Positions 26,982 to 36,413 of a stretch of DNA of 64,000 nucleotides are shown piece by piece; position 1 is the stretch's first letter, and the number at the start of each line of letters is the position of its first letter. The stretch comes from Caccoplasma_A sp045587545. GTDB lineage: Bacteria > Bacteroidota > Bacteroidia > Bacteroidales > G3-4614. The DNA lies in contig JAZNCN010000015.1 in NCBI GenBank assembly GCA_045587545.1, positions 1 through 64,000 on the forward strand. The letters run 5' to 3'. The notes under the pieces were generated by a model. That model had not been told where the DNA came from. It saw only the letters and a program-made list of their open reading frames with translations, and did not search any database. Made by a program: the position numbers and the translations under genes.

Positions 26982-27665
26982 TTATTCAATCTGTTTCCTA
27001 TAATAAGCACTAAGCATTTTACGATCCAAAATCTTTATCATTTTATTATCAGCAATTAAAATTCCACTCTTCTGCATCTCATCAATAACATTACAGAATA
27101 TAGTACGTTGTACTCCAAAAAAAGAGTAAATATCTCTATGTTTTCCAATAACAGCAATATCCTTTGAATTATAATTGGTATGATAAAGAACCCAATATGC
27201 AAATTTTGCCCTGAAGTTATCTGCCGAAACATTATCAAAATTCTCAATTGCTGTTTGCGATTTTCTTGAAAGAAAGATAAGATAATTTAAAAGTACAGTT
27301 CTATATTTTTGAACAATTGAAAGAAAATCGTTTTTGTTAATAACCATAATGCCTGTATTATCCTCAGCAGCCCATATGGAAATAGGAGATAGATTGTTCC
27401 CAACAATATGATTAGATAAAATATCGTTAGGAGCAGAAATAGTCTCAATTAGCTTAATTTTTACATTTTTACTTATAAGCTCTGTTCTGACACTTCCGGA
27501 AATAACAAACCTGATTTCATTACACTCTTCACCCTTTTTTATGATAATATTATTTTTATTGTAATTCAAAAAGTCAAATTTGAATTTTTCTATAATTTCA
27601 TTAAAAGACTCAATACTCAATCCGGTAAAAAGAGGAATTTGCAAAAGAGAATCGTAAATACTCAT
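26982..27665 (-). CDS. Crp/Fnr-family transcriptional regulator
   Basis: 227 residues. Residues 1 to about 120 form a cyclic-nucleotide-binding-type beta-roll (IIIKKGEECNEIRFVISGSVRTEL), then a long helix, then a winged HTH (KHRDIYSFFGVQRTIFCNVIDEMQKSGIL). The Cys residues expected for an FNR iron-sulfur cluster are absent. The effector cannot be predicted. It is divergent from marC with a 271-bp gap that holds no other gene. Confidence 0.85.
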   Translation of the reverse strand: MSIYDSLLQIPLFTGLSIESFNEIIEKFKFDFLNYNKNNIIIKKGEECNEIRFVISGSVRTELISKNVKIKLIETISAPNDILSNHIVGNNLSPISIWAAEDNTGIMVINKNDFLSIVQKYRTVLLNYLIFLSRKSQTAIENFDNVSADNFRAKFAYWVLYHTNYNSKDIAVIGKHRDIYSFFGVQRTIFCNVIDEMQKSGILIADNKMIKILDRKMLSAYYRKQIE

Positions 27666-27902
27666 TATATAATAAACGGTTTAAAATATTTAATAAAATT
27701 TATGGTTGCAAATATAAATCAAATAACAATAAGATTAGCATAATAACAATATGAAATAGCCAAAAAATAAGAATATTAACAGAATAAAAAAGAAATAGCA
27801 ACAAAACATAATACTATTTGTTTAAAAAGTTGATAAATCATATAGTAAGACAATAAAAAAATTTTTTTTTACTTACAAATGATAAGTGCTCTTAATTATT
27901 TA

Positions 27903-27910
27903 TATATTTG
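27903..27910 (+). promoter_or_regulatory. -7 element of the marC-like gene
   Basis: TATATTTG matches TAnnTTTG and lies 26 nt before the ATG at 27937. A matching -33 TTG is not obvious. Confidence 0.5.
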
Positions 27911-27936
27911 CAAAACGTTAAACATAAAACAGTATT

Positions 27937-28533
27937 ATGGAAAATTTTGCTTTCAATTTTAAAGATGCTTTAAGTGCCTTTTTGGTACTTTTTGCGGTGA
28001 TTGATGTACCGGGTCTTATGCCAATCATAATTGATTACAAACGTCAAGGAAGACCTGTGAATGCAACAAAAGCAGCCCTATACTCATTGGCGGCTTTTGT
28101 AGTATTTTTATTTGTGGGAGAAGCATTGTTGGATCTTTTCAATGTGGATATTGCATCTTTTGCTGTGGCAGGCTCGTTAGTCATATTTGCCTTAGCATTT
28201 GAAATGATTTTCGGTATAAAAATATTTAAAACCGATGATACTCCGGCCAGTTCAAGTGTATTTGTGCCCATAGTATTCCCGTTAATAGCCGGAGCAGGCT
28301 CATTTACAACATTGTTGTCGTTGCGAGCACTCTACTCAATACAAGACATCTTGCTTTCACTTGTAGCAAATGTAATAGTCATATATATTGCAATCAGATT
28401 AGTCTCATTCTTTGAAAAGGTGTTAGGCGATGGAGGAATATACGTATTGCAACGCGTATTTGGAATAATATTATTGGCGATATCAGTAAGAATGTTTATG
28501 TCAAACATAACCCAAATATTAGAGACACTATAA
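27937..28533 (+). CDS. MarC-family integral membrane protein
   Basis: 198 residues with six membrane helices. The N-terminus FLVLFAVIDVPGLMPIII and the central IVFPLIAGAGSFTTLL are the two conserved half-repeats of the MarC/UPF0056 family. The role is unsettled (the original multiple-antibiotic-resistance link was withdrawn). Monocistronic, between the Crp/Fnr gene and the glycogen cassette. Confidence 0.88.
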   Translation: MENFAFNFKDALSAFLVLFAVIDVPGLMPIIIDYKRQGRPVNATKAALYSLAAFVVFLFVGEALLDLFNVDIASFAVAGSLVIFALAFEMIFGIKIFKTDDTPASSSVFVPIVFPLIAGAGSFTTLLSLRALYSIQDILLSLVANVIVIYIAIRLVSFFEKVLGDGGIYVLQRVFGIILLAISVRMFMSNITQILETL

Positions 28534-28611
28534 AGCATATACAAGTAACTAAAATAATATATAACATAAATTTGACAAAATTTGATTATTACTTAAATTT
28601 TGTTGAAAAAA

Positions 28612-28643
28612 TTTGTTTTATATAAAATAAAACTTTAATTTCG
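28612..28643 (+). promoter_or_regulatory. Promoter candidate of the glycogen cassette
   Basis: TTTG (28612-28615), 20-nt spacer, TAATTTCG (28636-28643), one mismatch from TAnnTTTG. Leader of about 65 nt to the debranching-enzyme gene. Confidence 0.55.
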
Positions 28644-28713
28644 TCAGAAATAAAGAGTACACACACATTTGTGTCCCCAAAAAAATAAATCAAAAAAATA
28701 ATATCAACGGATT

Positions 28714-30663
28714 ATGAGTTATCTAAAGTTTGATAAGAGTTTGATGATAAATCTTGAGCAGTCATTACCGCGAGAGATTTTGAGAACCAATAAATCCGGA
28801 GCATACCATTGCACAACGTTGGTGGGGTGTAATACCCGCAAACAACACGGATTGTTGGTAATACCCATTCCAGAAATGGACGACGAGAATCATGTAATGT
28901 TGTCTTCCCTTGACGCTACTGTTATTCAGCACGGAGCGCCTTTTAATTTAGGAATACACAAGTATCAAGGCAATGTTTATAGCCCCAACGGACACAAGTA
29001 CATTCGAGAGTATAATTGTGACGATATACCCAAGACTGTATATAGAGTAGGAGGTGTAGTACTTAAACAGGAAAAAATATTCGTATCTCACGAAAGTCGC
29101 ATATTGATAAAATATACTTTAGTAGATGCTCACTCAGAAACAACATTGCAGTTCCGTCCATTCTTGGCGTTCCGCAATGCAAATGATGTATGTATTGAAA
29201 ACAATCAAATAAACAAAGAGTATAACGAAGTACCAAACGGAATAAGTTGTTGCCTATATGCAGGATATCCCAACCTATATATGCAATACAGCAAAAAGGT
29301 AGAGTTTGTAAGCGATCCTCATTGGTACAATGGAATAGAATATGTAAAAGACCAAGAACGAGGATACTCTTATCGCGAAGATTTATTTGTACCCGGATAC
29401 TTTCAGATGCCAATAAAGAAAGGCGAATCAATAATATTCTCAGCCGGAATTGAAGAGGTAAAACCCCGTAGTTTAACAGCAATGTTCAACAAAGAGTTGG
29501 AAGTGCGACCACACCGTACCTCATTCTACAACTGTTTGAAAAATGCTGCACAACAATTCTATTTGAAGCGCAACAATGAGAATTACATGTTGGTAGGCTA
29601 TCCATGGTTTAAAGTAAGAGCTCGCGACCTGTTCATATCAATACCCGGATGTTCATTACACATTGACGATGAACCAATGTATCACAAAATGATGGATACA
29701 GCATTGGCAGCATTAAAGAAGTATATGGATAGCGGAGAAATAGACAAAACCATAAAAGGAATTGACCAACCCGATGTACCCTTATGGGCAATATGGGCAA
29801 TACAACAATATGCACAAACAATCTCATTTGATGAGTGTGTAAAAAAATACGGACAAATACTTGAAGATATAGTAATGTATATCTTAGAAGGAGGACACCC
29901 AAACTTGTTTGTACATGAAAATGGATTAATATATAGCGACGGACGCGAGCGTTCAATTTCGTGGATGACAACCCTTGCCGAAGGAGGACGCCCAGCAACA
30001 CCACGAACAGGATATTTGGTAGAATTTAACGCACTATGGTATAATGCCTTAAAATTCTGTCACTCAACCATACGTGACAAGAAAAAAGCCACAATGCGTA
30101 ATACAATATCAGATTTGATTGAGCAAATAGACATTTCGTTCAAGGAGACATTCTTAAATGAGCATGGATATTTGTACGATTATGTAGATGGAGGATACGG
30201 GGAGTTAAGCGTACGTCCCAATATGGTATTTGCAATATCATTAGAGTACTCACCATTAGCGCGAAAAGAGCGAAAAGGAGTCTTAGATGTAATAACCAAA
30301 GAGTTATTAACACCCAAAGGATTAAGAACCCTAAGTCCCAAAAGTTACGGATACCGCCCTATATATTACGGACCACGATATGATCGTGAGCAAGCCTACT
30401 ATCAAGGACCTGCACGTCCATGGCTAATGGGAGCATACGCCGAAGCATATCTAAAAATCTTTGGATTGAGTGGAGTATCATTCATAGAAAGAATGTTGAT
30501 AGGATTTGAAGAAGAGATGTCGAACAATTGTATAGGAACAATATCAGAACTCTTTGACGGAAACCCGCCATTCATCGGACGAGGAGGAATAAGCTATGCC
30601 GTGAACGTAGCAGAAATATTGAGAGTATTGAACCTAATGAAAAACTATAATAACAACATATAG
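28714..30663 (+). CDS. Glycogen debranching enzyme (amylo-alpha-1,6-glucosidase)
   Basis: 649 residues. Residues about 15-240 are the GDE_N domain (GAYHCTTLVGCNTRKQHGLLV); from about 290 on is the (alpha/alpha)6 catalytic domain with GYPWFKVRARDLFISIPG and the acidic residues in WMTTLAEGGRPATPRTGYLVE. It removes alpha-1,6 branch glucose from glycogen-type polymers in the cytoplasm. It leads a three-gene cassette; the GT4 gene follows after 2 nt. Confidence 0.9.
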   Translation: MSYLKFDKSLMINLEQSLPREILRTNKSGAYHCTTLVGCNTRKQHGLLVIPIPEMDDENHVMLSSLDATVIQHGAPFNLGIHKYQGNVYSPNGHKYIREYNCDDIPKTVYRVGGVVLKQEKIFVSHESRILIKYTLVDAHSETTLQFRPFLAFRNANDVCIENNQINKEYNEVPNGISCCLYAGYPNLYMQYSKKVEFVSDPHWYNGIEYVKDQERGYSYREDLFVPGYFQMPIKKGESIIFSAGIEEVKPRSLTAMFNKELEVRPHRTSFYNCLKNAAQQFYLKRNNENYMLVGYPWFKVRARDLFISIPGCSLHIDDEPMYHKMMDTALAALKKYMDSGEIDKTIKGIDQPDVPLWAIWAIQQYAQTISFDECVKKYGQILEDIVMYILEGGHPNLFVHENGLIYSDGRERSISWMTTLAEGGRPATPRTGYLVEFNALWYNALKFCHSTIRDKKKATMRNTISDLIEQIDISFKETFLNEHGYLYDYVDGGYGELSVRPNMVFAISLEYSPLARKERKGVLDVITKELLTPKGLRTLSPKSYGYRPIYYGPRYDREQAYYQGPARPWLMGAYAEAYLKIFGLSGVSFIERMLIGFEEEMSNNCIGTISELFDGNPPFIGRGGISYAVNVAEILRVLNLMKNYNNNI

Positions 30664-30665
30664 AT

Positions 30666-31928
30666 ATGAGAGCGTTAATGTTTGGATGGGAGTTCCCGCC
30701 TCATATTCTCGGCGGTCTCGGAACAGCAAGTTACGGTCTAACCAAAGGAATGCACAAATGTGGCGATATGGATATAACATTTGTGATACCCAAGCCTTGG
30801 GGCGACGAAGAAAAAGGATTTGCCAACATCATAGGAGCCAACAATACTCCGGTTGTATGGCGCGATGTAGATTGGGATACAGTACAAAATCAGATAGGCA
30901 ATACAATGAATCCGCAAACCTATTACGATTTGCGAAATAACATATATGCCGATTTCAACTATATCCATACCAATAATTTAGGTTGTATAGAATTTTCAGG
31001 ACGCTATGCCGACAACATACTTGAGGAGATAAACAACTACTCAATAGTAGCCGGAGTCATAGCACGCACAGTACCCTGCGATGTAATACACTCACACGAC
31101 TGGTTAACCTATCCGGCAGGAATACATGCAAAACAGATAACAGGCAAACCATTGGTAATACACGTACACGCAACCGACTTTGACCGTAGTCGTGGAAACG
31201 TAAACCCCGATGTGTTCCGCATTGAAAAAGACGGAATGAACAATGCTGATCATATAATAACAGTAAGTAATCTTACCCGTCAAACCGTAATAGAAAAATA
31301 CGGTATATCACCAGATAAGGTAACTACAGTGCACAATGCAGTAGAACCTATGAGTGAGGAGATTATGGCAATAGAGATGCCACGCAACCCCAAAGAAAAA
31401 GTAGTAACATTCCTCGGACGTATAACAATGCAAAAAGGGCCCGAATACTTTGTAGAGGTAGCAGCACAAGTATTGCGTAAAACAAATAACGTACGCTTTG
31501 TGATGGCAGGAAGTGGCGATATGATGAATAAAATGATACGCTTAGCCGCAGAGCGAGACATAGCCGATAAATTCCAATTCACAGGCTTCTTACGCGGAAA
31601 ACAGGTATATGAGATGCTTAAATCGAGCGATGTATATATGATGCCTTCCGTATCCGAACCCTTTGGAATATCACCCCTTGAAGCAATGCAAGTAGGAGTG
31701 CCATCAATCATCTCAAAACAGTCAGGTTGTGCCGAAATATTAAACAATGTAGTAAAAACAGACTATTGGGACGTAGATGCAATGGCAGATGCCGTATATT
31801 CAATAATAACATATCCAGCAATGTATAACCACATGAAAGAAGAAGGAATACGCGAAGTAAACGAAATTAAGTGGGAATACGCAGGACAAAAAGTGATAGA
31901 TATCTACCGTAAGGTAATGCAATGGTAA
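30666..31928 (+). CDS. GT4 glycosyltransferase, glycogen/starch synthase-like
   Basis: 420 residues with two Rossmann domains. N-terminus MFGWEFPPHILGGLGTASYG is the donor-loop KxGG-like start of starch synthases and GT4 relatives. HSHDWLTYPAG and VHATDFDRSRG follow, and the C-terminal EPFGISPLEAMQVG is the nucleotide-sugar-binding E-x7-E motif. Its place between a debranching enzyme and a GH57 amylase supports glycogen synthesis. Donor (ADP- or UDP-glucose) is not determined. Confidence 0.85.
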   Translation: MRALMFGWEFPPHILGGLGTASYGLTKGMHKCGDMDITFVIPKPWGDEEKGFANIIGANNTPVVWRDVDWDTVQNQIGNTMNPQTYYDLRNNIYADFNYIHTNNLGCIEFSGRYADNILEEINNYSIVAGVIARTVPCDVIHSHDWLTYPAGIHAKQITGKPLVIHVHATDFDRSRGNVNPDVFRIEKDGMNNADHIITVSNLTRQTVIEKYGISPDKVTTVHNAVEPMSEEIMAIEMPRNPKEKVVTFLGRITMQKGPEYFVEVAAQVLRKTNNVRFVMAGSGDMMNKMIRLAAERDIADKFQFTGFLRGKQVYEMLKSSDVYMMPSVSEPFGISPLEAMQVGVPSIISKQSGCAEILNNVVKTDYWDVDAMADAVYSIITYPAMYNHMKEEGIREVNEIKWEYAGQKVIDIYRKVMQW

Positions 31929-31948
31929 AACTTTAAAACAGCAATAAA

Positions 31949-33391
31949 ATGAGAACAATCTGTTTCTATTTTCAAATTCATCAACCATTTCGTTTGAAAC
32001 GCTATCGTTTCTTCGACATAGGTAACGACCACTACTACTATGACGATTTCAACAACGAAGAGATAATCCGTCGAATAGCAGAACGTTCATACCTACCCGC
32101 AAATCGTGCATTATTAGAGATGATTGAAGATTCGGGAGGCAAATTTAAAGTGGCATTCTCAATCTCAGGAGTAGCATTAGAGCAATTAGAGATGTATGTG
32201 CCCGAGTTTATCGACTCAATGCGAGAGTTGGCAAAAACAGGAAGCGTAGAGTTCCTATCAGAAACATACGCACACTCACTTGCGTCATTAACCGACCCCG
32301 AAGAGTTTGCAAACCAAGTAAAAGCACACGACGATAAAATAGAGTTGCTGTTCGGACAACGACCTAAAGTATTCCGTAACACTGAGTTGATATACTCTGA
32401 CGATATAGCAGCAATGGTAGCATCAATGGGCTTCAAAGGAATAATAACAGAAGGAGCAAAACATATATTGGGTTGGAAGAGTCCTAACTACTTATATACA
32501 CCAGCAACAGCGCCCAAAGTAAAACTATTGCTTAAAAACTATAAATTGAGCGACGACATAACATTCCGTTTCTCAAACTTCGCATGGAACGAGTATCCCT
32601 TAACAGCCGATAAATTTATGGGTTGGATAGGCTCATTACCCGAAGGCGAAGATGTAGTAAACCTATTTATGACATACGATACACTTGGAGAGTTACAATC
32701 AGCAGAGACAGGAATTTTCGGATTTATGAAAGCCCTACCACGCTTTGCAGCCGACAAAGGAATAACCTTCTCAACACCATCAGAAGTAGTAGCAAAATAC
32801 AAACCGGTAGATGTAATCTCAGTAAACGATCCAATCTCATGGGCAGACGAAGAGCGTGATACATCAGCATGGTTAGGAAACATACTACAAAAAGAAGCAT
32901 TTGAGAAACTATACTCAGTGGCAGAGCGCGTGCGCTTGTGTTCAGACACACGTCTAAAACAAGACTGGAACTATCTGCAAGCATCAGACCACTTCTACTA
33001 CATGTGTACAAAACACTTTGCCGACGGAGCAGTACATAGTCACTATAGTCCATACGATTCAGCATACGAGGCATTCACCAACTATATGAACGTATTAAGT
33101 GACTTCATAGTGCGCGTTGAAGAGCAATTCCCCGACTCAATAGAGAACGAAGAGTTGAATGCACTAATCACAACAATTCGTAACCAAGCAGCCGAAATTG
33201 AGGTATTGAAAAAAGAGTTGGCAAGTGCAAAGGCAAATGCAGGAATAACAGAAGAAAAACCTGTAAAAAAAGCAGCAACAAAGAAGCCTGCCAAAAAGGC
33301 AGAGCCTAAAGCAGAAGAGCCCGTAGTAGCAGAGGAAAAACCCTCAAAAAAAGCACCTGCAAAAAAGACAACAAAAAAAGCATCTAAATAA
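31949..33391 (+). CDS. GH57 alpha-amylase-type glycosidase with Lys/Ala-rich tail
   Basis: 480 residues. GH57 motifs: FQIHQPFR (HQP at 11-13), the nucleophile Glu146 in FRNTELIYSDD, and Asp244 in FMTYDTLGE. It should act on alpha-glucan as amylase or glucanotransferase inside the cell. After a coiled-coil-like helix (about 400-430) comes a low-complexity tail (about 435-480) made of Lys, Ala, Pro, Glu and Thr in KKAATKKPAKKAEPK style, like histone-H1-type proteins. The tail is not part of the GH57 fold. Last gene of the cassette, closed by a strong terminator. Confidence 0.88.
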   Translation: MRTICFYFQIHQPFRLKRYRFFDIGNDHYYYDDFNNEEIIRRIAERSYLPANRALLEMIEDSGGKFKVAFSISGVALEQLEMYVPEFIDSMRELAKTGSVEFLSETYAHSLASLTDPEEFANQVKAHDDKIELLFGQRPKVFRNTELIYSDDIAAMVASMGFKGIITEGAKHILGWKSPNYLYTPATAPKVKLLLKNYKLSDDITFRFSNFAWNEYPLTADKFMGWIGSLPEGEDVVNLFMTYDTLGELQSAETGIFGFMKALPRFAADKGITFSTPSEVVAKYKPVDVISVNDPISWADEERDTSAWLGNILQKEAFEKLYSVAERVRLCSDTRLKQDWNYLQASDHFYYMCTKHFADGAVHSHYSPYDSAYEAFTNYMNVLSDFIVRVEEQFPDSIENEELNALITTIRNQAAEIEVLKKELASAKANAGITEEKPVKKAATKKPAKKAEPKAEEPVVAEEKPSKKAPAKKTTKKASK

Positions 33392-33413
33392 TTAGAAGCA
33401 AAACAATAAACAC

Positions 33414-33448
33414 AAGAGAGGCTGTCCACGGACAGCCTCTCTTATTTA
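33414..33448. terminator. Strong bidirectional terminator
   Basis: AAGAGAGGCTGTCC (33414-33427) pairs perfectly with GGACAGCCTCTCTT (33430-33443), followed by TTATTT in plus and TGTGTTT in minus. It ends the glycogen cassette and the small lipoprotein gene from the other side. Confidence 0.85.
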
Positions 33449-33465
33449 AGACCGAAAACAAAAAG

Positions 33466-33579
33466 TTAAGCCCTCTCAAAATTTTCAATAACAGGTTTTT
33501 GGCAACCACAATCTCTGTTGCACGAAACAGTACCAATAAGCAATAGTACAGCAACTCCAAAAGCAATAAAAAATTTCAT
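33466..33579 (-). CDS. Tiny lipoprotein (37 residues)
   Basis: ATG at 33577-33579, TAA at 33466-33468. The peptide has a signal sequence MKFFIAFGVAVLLLIGTVSC with the lipobox ending at Cys20, then only 17 residues (NRDCGCQKPVIENFERA). It should be an acylated envelope peptide; the two extra Cys are in a CGC motif. It stands alone and shares the terminator at 33414-33448. No family recognised. Confidence 0.6.
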   Translation of the reverse strand: MKFFIAFGVAVLLLIGTVSCNRDCGCQKPVIENFERA

Positions 33580-33714
33580 AACATAAAAATTTCAATAGTG
33601 CTAAGTTACAATAACTTTTCATAAACAGGAATAAATAAAAACATAAATATTGTAAATAATAATTCAACTCTCCACAAAAATTATTATCTTAGCAAAACAA
33701 AATAAAACAAAACT

Positions 33715-34035
33715 ATGGCAAAAGACGAAGAATTATTTTACGATGACGAAGAAGCCGTAAAATACATAAGAAAAAATTTAGAGCCTGCAGTAGCATCAAC
33801 AGTAAGCGATGATGACATCTATTACGTAGTAGATCTCATATACGATTTCTATGAGAGTAAAGGATTTATGGACGAAGCAGAAGATGCCGAGATAGCAATT
33901 GCCGATGACGAAATAATAGACTATGCCGTATCAAATGCAAAACGCGATAAGCTCTGCAAGCTAACACCCGAGCAGATTGAAGCAATAATTGAAGGAGAAC
34001 TATCATACTGCGAGTCGATAGGAATGTTTAAATAG
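33715..34035 (+). CDS. Conserved-looking acidic hypothetical protein
   Basis: 106 residues, strongly acidic, predicted all-helical and soluble (EELFYDDEEAVKYIRKNLEP...). I do not recognise a named domain. It is followed after 11 nt by the OmpA-family gene and probably shares its transcript. A TATCTTAG at 33685 resembles a -7 element. Confidence 0.7.
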   Translation: MAKDEELFYDDEEAVKYIRKNLEPAVASTVSDDDIYYVVDLIYDFYESKGFMDEAEDAEIAIADDEIIDYAVSNAKRDKLCKLTPEQIEAIIEGELSYCESIGMFK

Positions 34036-34046
34036 AGCTCAATTTG

Positions 34047-34745
34047 ATGACATACAAAAGAGTCAGCATACTAACATTTCTAATAGCCTTATTACTGTTA
34101 ACGTTTGAAGCAGAAGCACAAATATTCAAACGTCAAGAGGGTGGAGGTTTTTTATCCATATTTAAAAAGGAGAAAAAAAACGAACAACCCGTAATAGACA
34201 TACACACTCTAACCATAGACGAAAATAAAAATCTACATCAGGTACAATCGTCCATAGCCCGTAAGAAAATAAAAGAGTATATGGTTAACGAGCAAAAACG
34301 ATTGTTGAAAGTAAAAAACATATCAGCCGTAAAATTGGAGCGAGATGGAGAGGTATTAAAAGCCGTATTACCAATGGAAAAACTATTTCTCCCTAATGGC
34401 GTAACACTATGGAACAGAGCAGAAATGATGTTGCGCCCGTTTGTAAAATATTTTGAGCAAAAAGGACTCTTTCATATACTCATAGTAACCCATAGCGATA
34501 ATACCGGCAGTATCGATTACAACCTTACGCTCACCTCATCGCGAGCCGAAGCAATATTACAATGGTTCTTAGCAGAAGGAGCAGATAAGGCAAAAGTAGT
34601 AACCTATGCCATGGGCGGAGAAGAACCCCTAAATAAAAACCGCACAATGTCAGAAAGAGCACAGAATCGTCGAGCTGAAATATATATAATACCCGGAGAA
34701 GAGATGATACGTCAAGCACAACGCGGTAAATTAGATATAAAATAA
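34047..34745 (+). CDS. OmpA-family protein
   Basis: 232 residues from the ATG at 34047 (a TTG one codon earlier is unlikely). Signal peptide MTYKRVSILTFLIALLLLTFEAEA, then a basic linker, then a C-terminal OmpA domain (about 105-215) with TLTSSRAEAILQWFLAEGAD and SERAQNRRAEIYI, which binds peptidoglycan. It likely sits in the periplasm or is tethered to the outer membrane. No lipobox is visible. Confidence 0.85.
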   Translation: MTYKRVSILTFLIALLLLTFEAEAQIFKRQEGGGFLSIFKKEKKNEQPVIDIHTLTIDENKNLHQVQSSIARKKIKEYMVNEQKRLLKVKNISAVKLERDGEVLKAVLPMEKLFLPNGVTLWNRAEMMLRPFVKYFEQKGLFHILIVTHSDNTGSIDYNLTLTSSRAEAILQWFLAEGADKAKVVTYAMGGEEPLNKNRTMSERAQNRRAEIYIIPGEEMIRQAQRGKLDIK

Positions 34746-34751
34746 GTAAAG

Positions 34752-34788
34752 CGCATCGCATTCAAAACATAGGCGATGCGTTAATTCT
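34752..34788 (+). terminator. Terminator after the OmpA gene
   Basis: CGCATCGC (34752-34759) pairs with GCGATGCG (34773-34780), followed by a T-rich but interrupted tail. Confidence 0.55.
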
Positions 34789-34817
34789 TCAAAGTCAAAA
34801 AAATAAAAATCAGAACT

Positions 34818-36413
34818 ATGGAGATAATATTACCACAACACAAAAACGGAGGCAAAGAAACCAAACTAACCAATATAACAAATATGGTTATAGTAGGAGC
34901 CAATGGAGCAGGAAAAAGCCGATTTGGAAAAGAGATAGAACGACGTTATCAAGATAACACCTTCAGAATATCGGCACTCAATACCGTAATGCCAATTGAC
35001 GAAGAAGCCCCGGTGCGACCTAACTCCATAGGTGGAGAATATCAAAAATACTTTGGACAAAACAAAAACATCACCGTAAAAAATGAATTTGGTCAGCTAT
35101 TTGCGCTCTTAATAAGAGAAGAGATGCAAAACCTAATTGACTATAAAAACGACATAGCCTTAGGAAAAGAAGCAAAACTGAAGGCATCAACATTAGACCG
35201 CACGCAAATAATATGGGAACGAATCTTCCCGCACCGAAAAATAGTACGAAGCAACGGGAAATTAGAGATAGTATCAGAAGGCTCAAAAAACAATTATAAT
35301 GCCATGGATATGAGCCATGGCGAGCAAGTAGTACTATACTTAATAGCCTCATCACTAATAGCACGTCCCAACTCAATAATAATAATAGATGAACCGGAGA
35401 TGCATTTGCACCCCTCAATGATGTCGTCGTTATGGGACGATATAGAACGTCAGCGACCCGATTGCACTTTCATATACCTGACACATGACCTAAACTTTGC
35501 CGTATCGCGTAGCGGAAAACGAATATGGGTAAAAGATTATGATGCCAACACCAACAGTTTTGATTATGAATTCATTGAAAGTCGCGACACCTTGCCAGAA
35601 GAGATATACCTTGAGCTATTAGGCGGACGTAAACCGGTGCTATTCATTGAAGGCGATTCAAAATCGAGCATCGATAACCGCCTATATCCACTCGTATTCA
35701 CCGACTACACCGTAAAGCCCTTAGGCGGTTGTAGCAAAGTAATAGAAGTAACCAAAGCCTTCTCAGAGATGAAAAACTTTCATCTCTTAGAATCGCGCGG
35801 AATAGTTGATCGCGATCGTCGCACAACACACGAAGTAGAATACCTACGAGGAAAAAACATATACGTACCTAACGTAGCAGAAGTAGAAAACCTGCTGATG
35901 ATAGAGCCGGTAATACGCACCGTAGCCCGATGCACAGGCAATAACGAACAACAAGTATTCAACAAAGTAAAAAACTCAGTCATCAAGTTTTTCAATACCC
36001 AAATAGAAGAACAAGCACTCATACACACGCGCCATCGCATACGCAACGGAATAGAGTTCAGAATAGACTCACGCGTATCAACAATCGAAGAATTTGTACA
36101 TCACGTAGAGCACCTAACCGACGAAATAAGTCCGCTGAACACCTACACAAAATTAGTAGATAAATTTCAACGATATGTGCGCGAAGAGAACTACATGGCA
36201 ATACTCCGTTTTTTCAATCAAAAAGCGATGATAACCCAAAGCCGAGTAGCACATCTATGCGGATTTACAACCCCCGATCAATACATAAACTACATAATAT
36301 TCATACTAAAACGCGGAGGTACCGACGCAGAGATCATACGCCAAGGAATAAAAGCCTGCTTTAACCTTGACGAGCCCTCCGTAAACGCAAAAAACAACAA
36401 ACGCAAGAGATGA
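34818..36413 (+). CDS. ABC-type ATPase fused to DUF4435 Toprim-like nuclease (OLD/PARIS-like)
   Basis: 531 residues. ATPase part: Walker A GANGAGKS at 27-34, an ABC-like signature MSHGEQ at 163-168, Walker B IIIIDEPE at 185-192 and the switch LTHD at 219-222, an AAA_15/AAA_21 arrangement. From about 268 a DUF4435-type Toprim domain follows with LFIEGD (Glu276) and GIVDRDRR (Asp329, Asp331), the acidic metal-binding set. In PARIS phage defence the same two domains occur as AriA and AriB, and OLD nucleases share the logic. It may therefore be a one-protein defence system. Against this, it is translationally coupled (4-nt overlap) to menA, a housekeeping gene. Confidence 0.75.
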   Translation: MEIILPQHKNGGKETKLTNITNMVIVGANGAGKSRFGKEIERRYQDNTFRISALNTVMPIDEEAPVRPNSIGGEYQKYFGQNKNITVKNEFGQLFALLIREEMQNLIDYKNDIALGKEAKLKASTLDRTQIIWERIFPHRKIVRSNGKLEIVSEGSKNNYNAMDMSHGEQVVLYLIASSLIARPNSIIIIDEPEMHLHPSMMSSLWDDIERQRPDCTFIYLTHDLNFAVSRSGKRIWVKDYDANTNSFDYEFIESRDTLPEEIYLELLGGRKPVLFIEGDSKSSIDNRLYPLVFTDYTVKPLGGCSKVIEVTKAFSEMKNFHLLESRGIVDRDRRTTHEVEYLRGKNIYVPNVAEVENLLMIEPVIRTVARCTGNNEQQVFNKVKNSVIKFFNTQIEEQALIHTRHRIRNGIEFRIDSRVSTIEEFVHHVEHLTDEISPLNTYTKLVDKFQRYVREENYMAILRFFNQKAMITQSRVAHLCGFTTPDQYINYIIFILKRGGTDAEIIRQGIKACFNLDEPSVNAKNNKRKR

